Shown here: piece by piece, positions 5,270 to 5,862 of the stretch
How positions within the stretch are numbered: the first letter of the stretch is position 1
Layout of the letters: every line of letters starts with the position of its first letter
DNA from: Oscillospiraceae bacterium
Lineage (GTDB): Bacteria; Bacillota_A; Clostridia; Oscillospirales; Acutalibacteraceae
Length of the DNA stretch: 5,862 bases
Assembly: GCA_003519645.1 (NCBI GenBank)
Contig: DOWI01000286.1
Location: forward strand, 9,197 to 15,058
Reading direction: 5' to 3'
Program-made: the position numbers and the translations under genes
Notes under the pieces: model-generated
The model's database searches: none
What the model saw: the letters and a program-made list of their open reading frames with translations, nothing else
What the model was told of the DNA's origin: nothing

Positions 5270-5862
5270 TTAAGACAGATACTTTTGCATTAATGCTTCA
5301 TCCGCATCAAATCGGGAACGGACAAATACATCTGCATCGGATTCACTGTAATACTTCGCCACAATCCCTCGAACCAGCGGCTTCAGCTCCTCTCTCATGG
5401 CATTAACTTCATGAGCCCGGTTTCTTATAATATTTTTTTCTGCCTGGGTTACATCCATATTTAATTTATATAATTCTCTTCCAATTGCCAGTGCTTTCAG
5501 CCTGTATATACTGGTAAGCTCCATGGCGCGGATGACCTCGGCCTCGTAGGAATGGCGTTTACATTCTCTGCAAACCCTTTCGATACATTTAAACCGAGTG
5601 GCTGTGCTGCCGTGAAACAGCGCGGCTCCCTCCACACCGAAAAAGCTTGAGGCGAACCGTTCATCAAACCCATCGCTTACGGCGTCGAGGTTCCACATCT
5701 TCTCGGCGGCAAACAATACCGGATACCAGATGGTATCAAAGAAAGGGTGCGGAGGTGCAATGGTTCCACTGTAATTAGACCAGACCGTCATACAGAATCC
5801 ATCAATTCCGTCCTCGGCGCAAACCCGCCCCCACATATTGACATTTCCCATCCTTAATTCAT
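5270..5862 (-). CDS. C-terminal part of a probable GH20-type glycosidase (beta-hexosaminidase-like), partial
   Basis: The frame is open to the right edge, so the first 196 complete codons seen are only the end of a larger protein, and the ATG at 5851 is probably internal. Near the edge, NMWGRVCAEDGIDGFCMTVWSN followed by WYPVLFAAEKMWN reads like the last barrel strand, active-site Trp region and closing helix of family-20 glycosidases, as in bacterial beta-N-acetylhexosaminidase-like proteins. It is followed by about 130 residues of mostly helical, charged C-terminal domain ending DADEALMQKYLS. The catalytic Asp-Glu pair of that family would lie outside the window, so activity cannot be judged. 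No secretion signal can be assessed. The gene ends 78 bp before the first lipoprotein gene and is co-oriented with it, consistent with one glycan-degradation operon. The family call is recognition from memory of such C-termini and moderate in certainty; another TIM-barrel glycosidase is possible. Confidence 0.6.
   Translation of the reverse strand, partial: ELRMGNVNMWGRVCAEDGIDGFCMTVWSNYSGTIAPPHPFFDTIWYPVLFAAEKMWNLDAVSDGFDERFASSFFGVEGAALFHGSTATRFKCIERVCRECKRHSYEAEVIRAMELTSIYRLKALAIGRELYKLNMDVTQAEKNIIRNRAHEVNAMREELKPLVRGIVAKYYSESDADVFVRSRFDADEALMQKYLS

Noticed and set aside
1..5862. Search for CRISPR arrays, tRNA or rRNA genes, insertion sequences and toxin-antitoxin pairs
   Set aside because: No regularly spaced direct repeats, no cloverleaf-like tRNA arms with a TTCRANNC loop, no transposase motif and no flanking terminal inverted repeats were seen.

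Overview
The window looks like part of a carbohydrate-responsive locus from a low-to-moderate-GC Gram-positive bacterium, most likely a clostridial gut-type Firmicute (Oscillospiraceae/Ruminococcaceae-like). The evidence is strong AGGAGG ribosome-binding sites, frequent TTG starts, lipoproteins with short Lys-rich signal peptides and a Cys lipobox, Ser/Thr-rich surface linkers, and a LacI-family regulator. The taxonomic placement is inference. Every gene I can support is on the minus strand, so the reading order runs from the right end of the window to the left.

Right end (5862 to 5270): the C-terminal part of a larger enzyme, probably a family-20-type glycosidase (beta-hexosaminidase-like), cut by the window edge. 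Next come three consecutive genes (5191-3959, 3944-2685, 2661-1669) encoding paralogous lipoproteins. Each has a lipobox, a Ser/Thr-rich linker of very different length, and one domain of about 280-320 residues. I can read that domain as eight beta strands in (beta/alpha)8-barrel order, with an invariant LDVEPH motif and further conserved acidic residues at barrel-strand ends. I do not recognise a named family, and I regard these as the most interesting content here: a candidate undescribed surface glycan-hydrolase or glycan-binding family amplified in tandem.

Centre-left (1539 to 502): a LacI/GalR-family repressor with its own well-formed promoter. A 22-bp near-perfect dyad with a central CG lies immediately after the -10 box, so the gene is probably autoregulated.

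Left end (501 to 1): a 383-bp non-coding leader and promoter region, then the first codons of another minus-strand gene. It contains a second strong promoter (TTGACT, 17 bp, TATATA). Two further copies of the CAGWAA-type CG-centred operator are present, one inside the promoter spacer and one 110 bp downstream. Complementary arms bracket the predicted 5' leader RNA.

Working model (inference): the repressor senses a sugar released from a glycan and controls itself and the gene at the left edge. The lipoproteins and the GH20-like enzyme would act on the same glycan. The three lipoprotein genes are tightly spaced (14 and 23 nt between stop and corrected start) and probably co-transcribed. No convincing intrinsic terminator separates them from the regulator gene.
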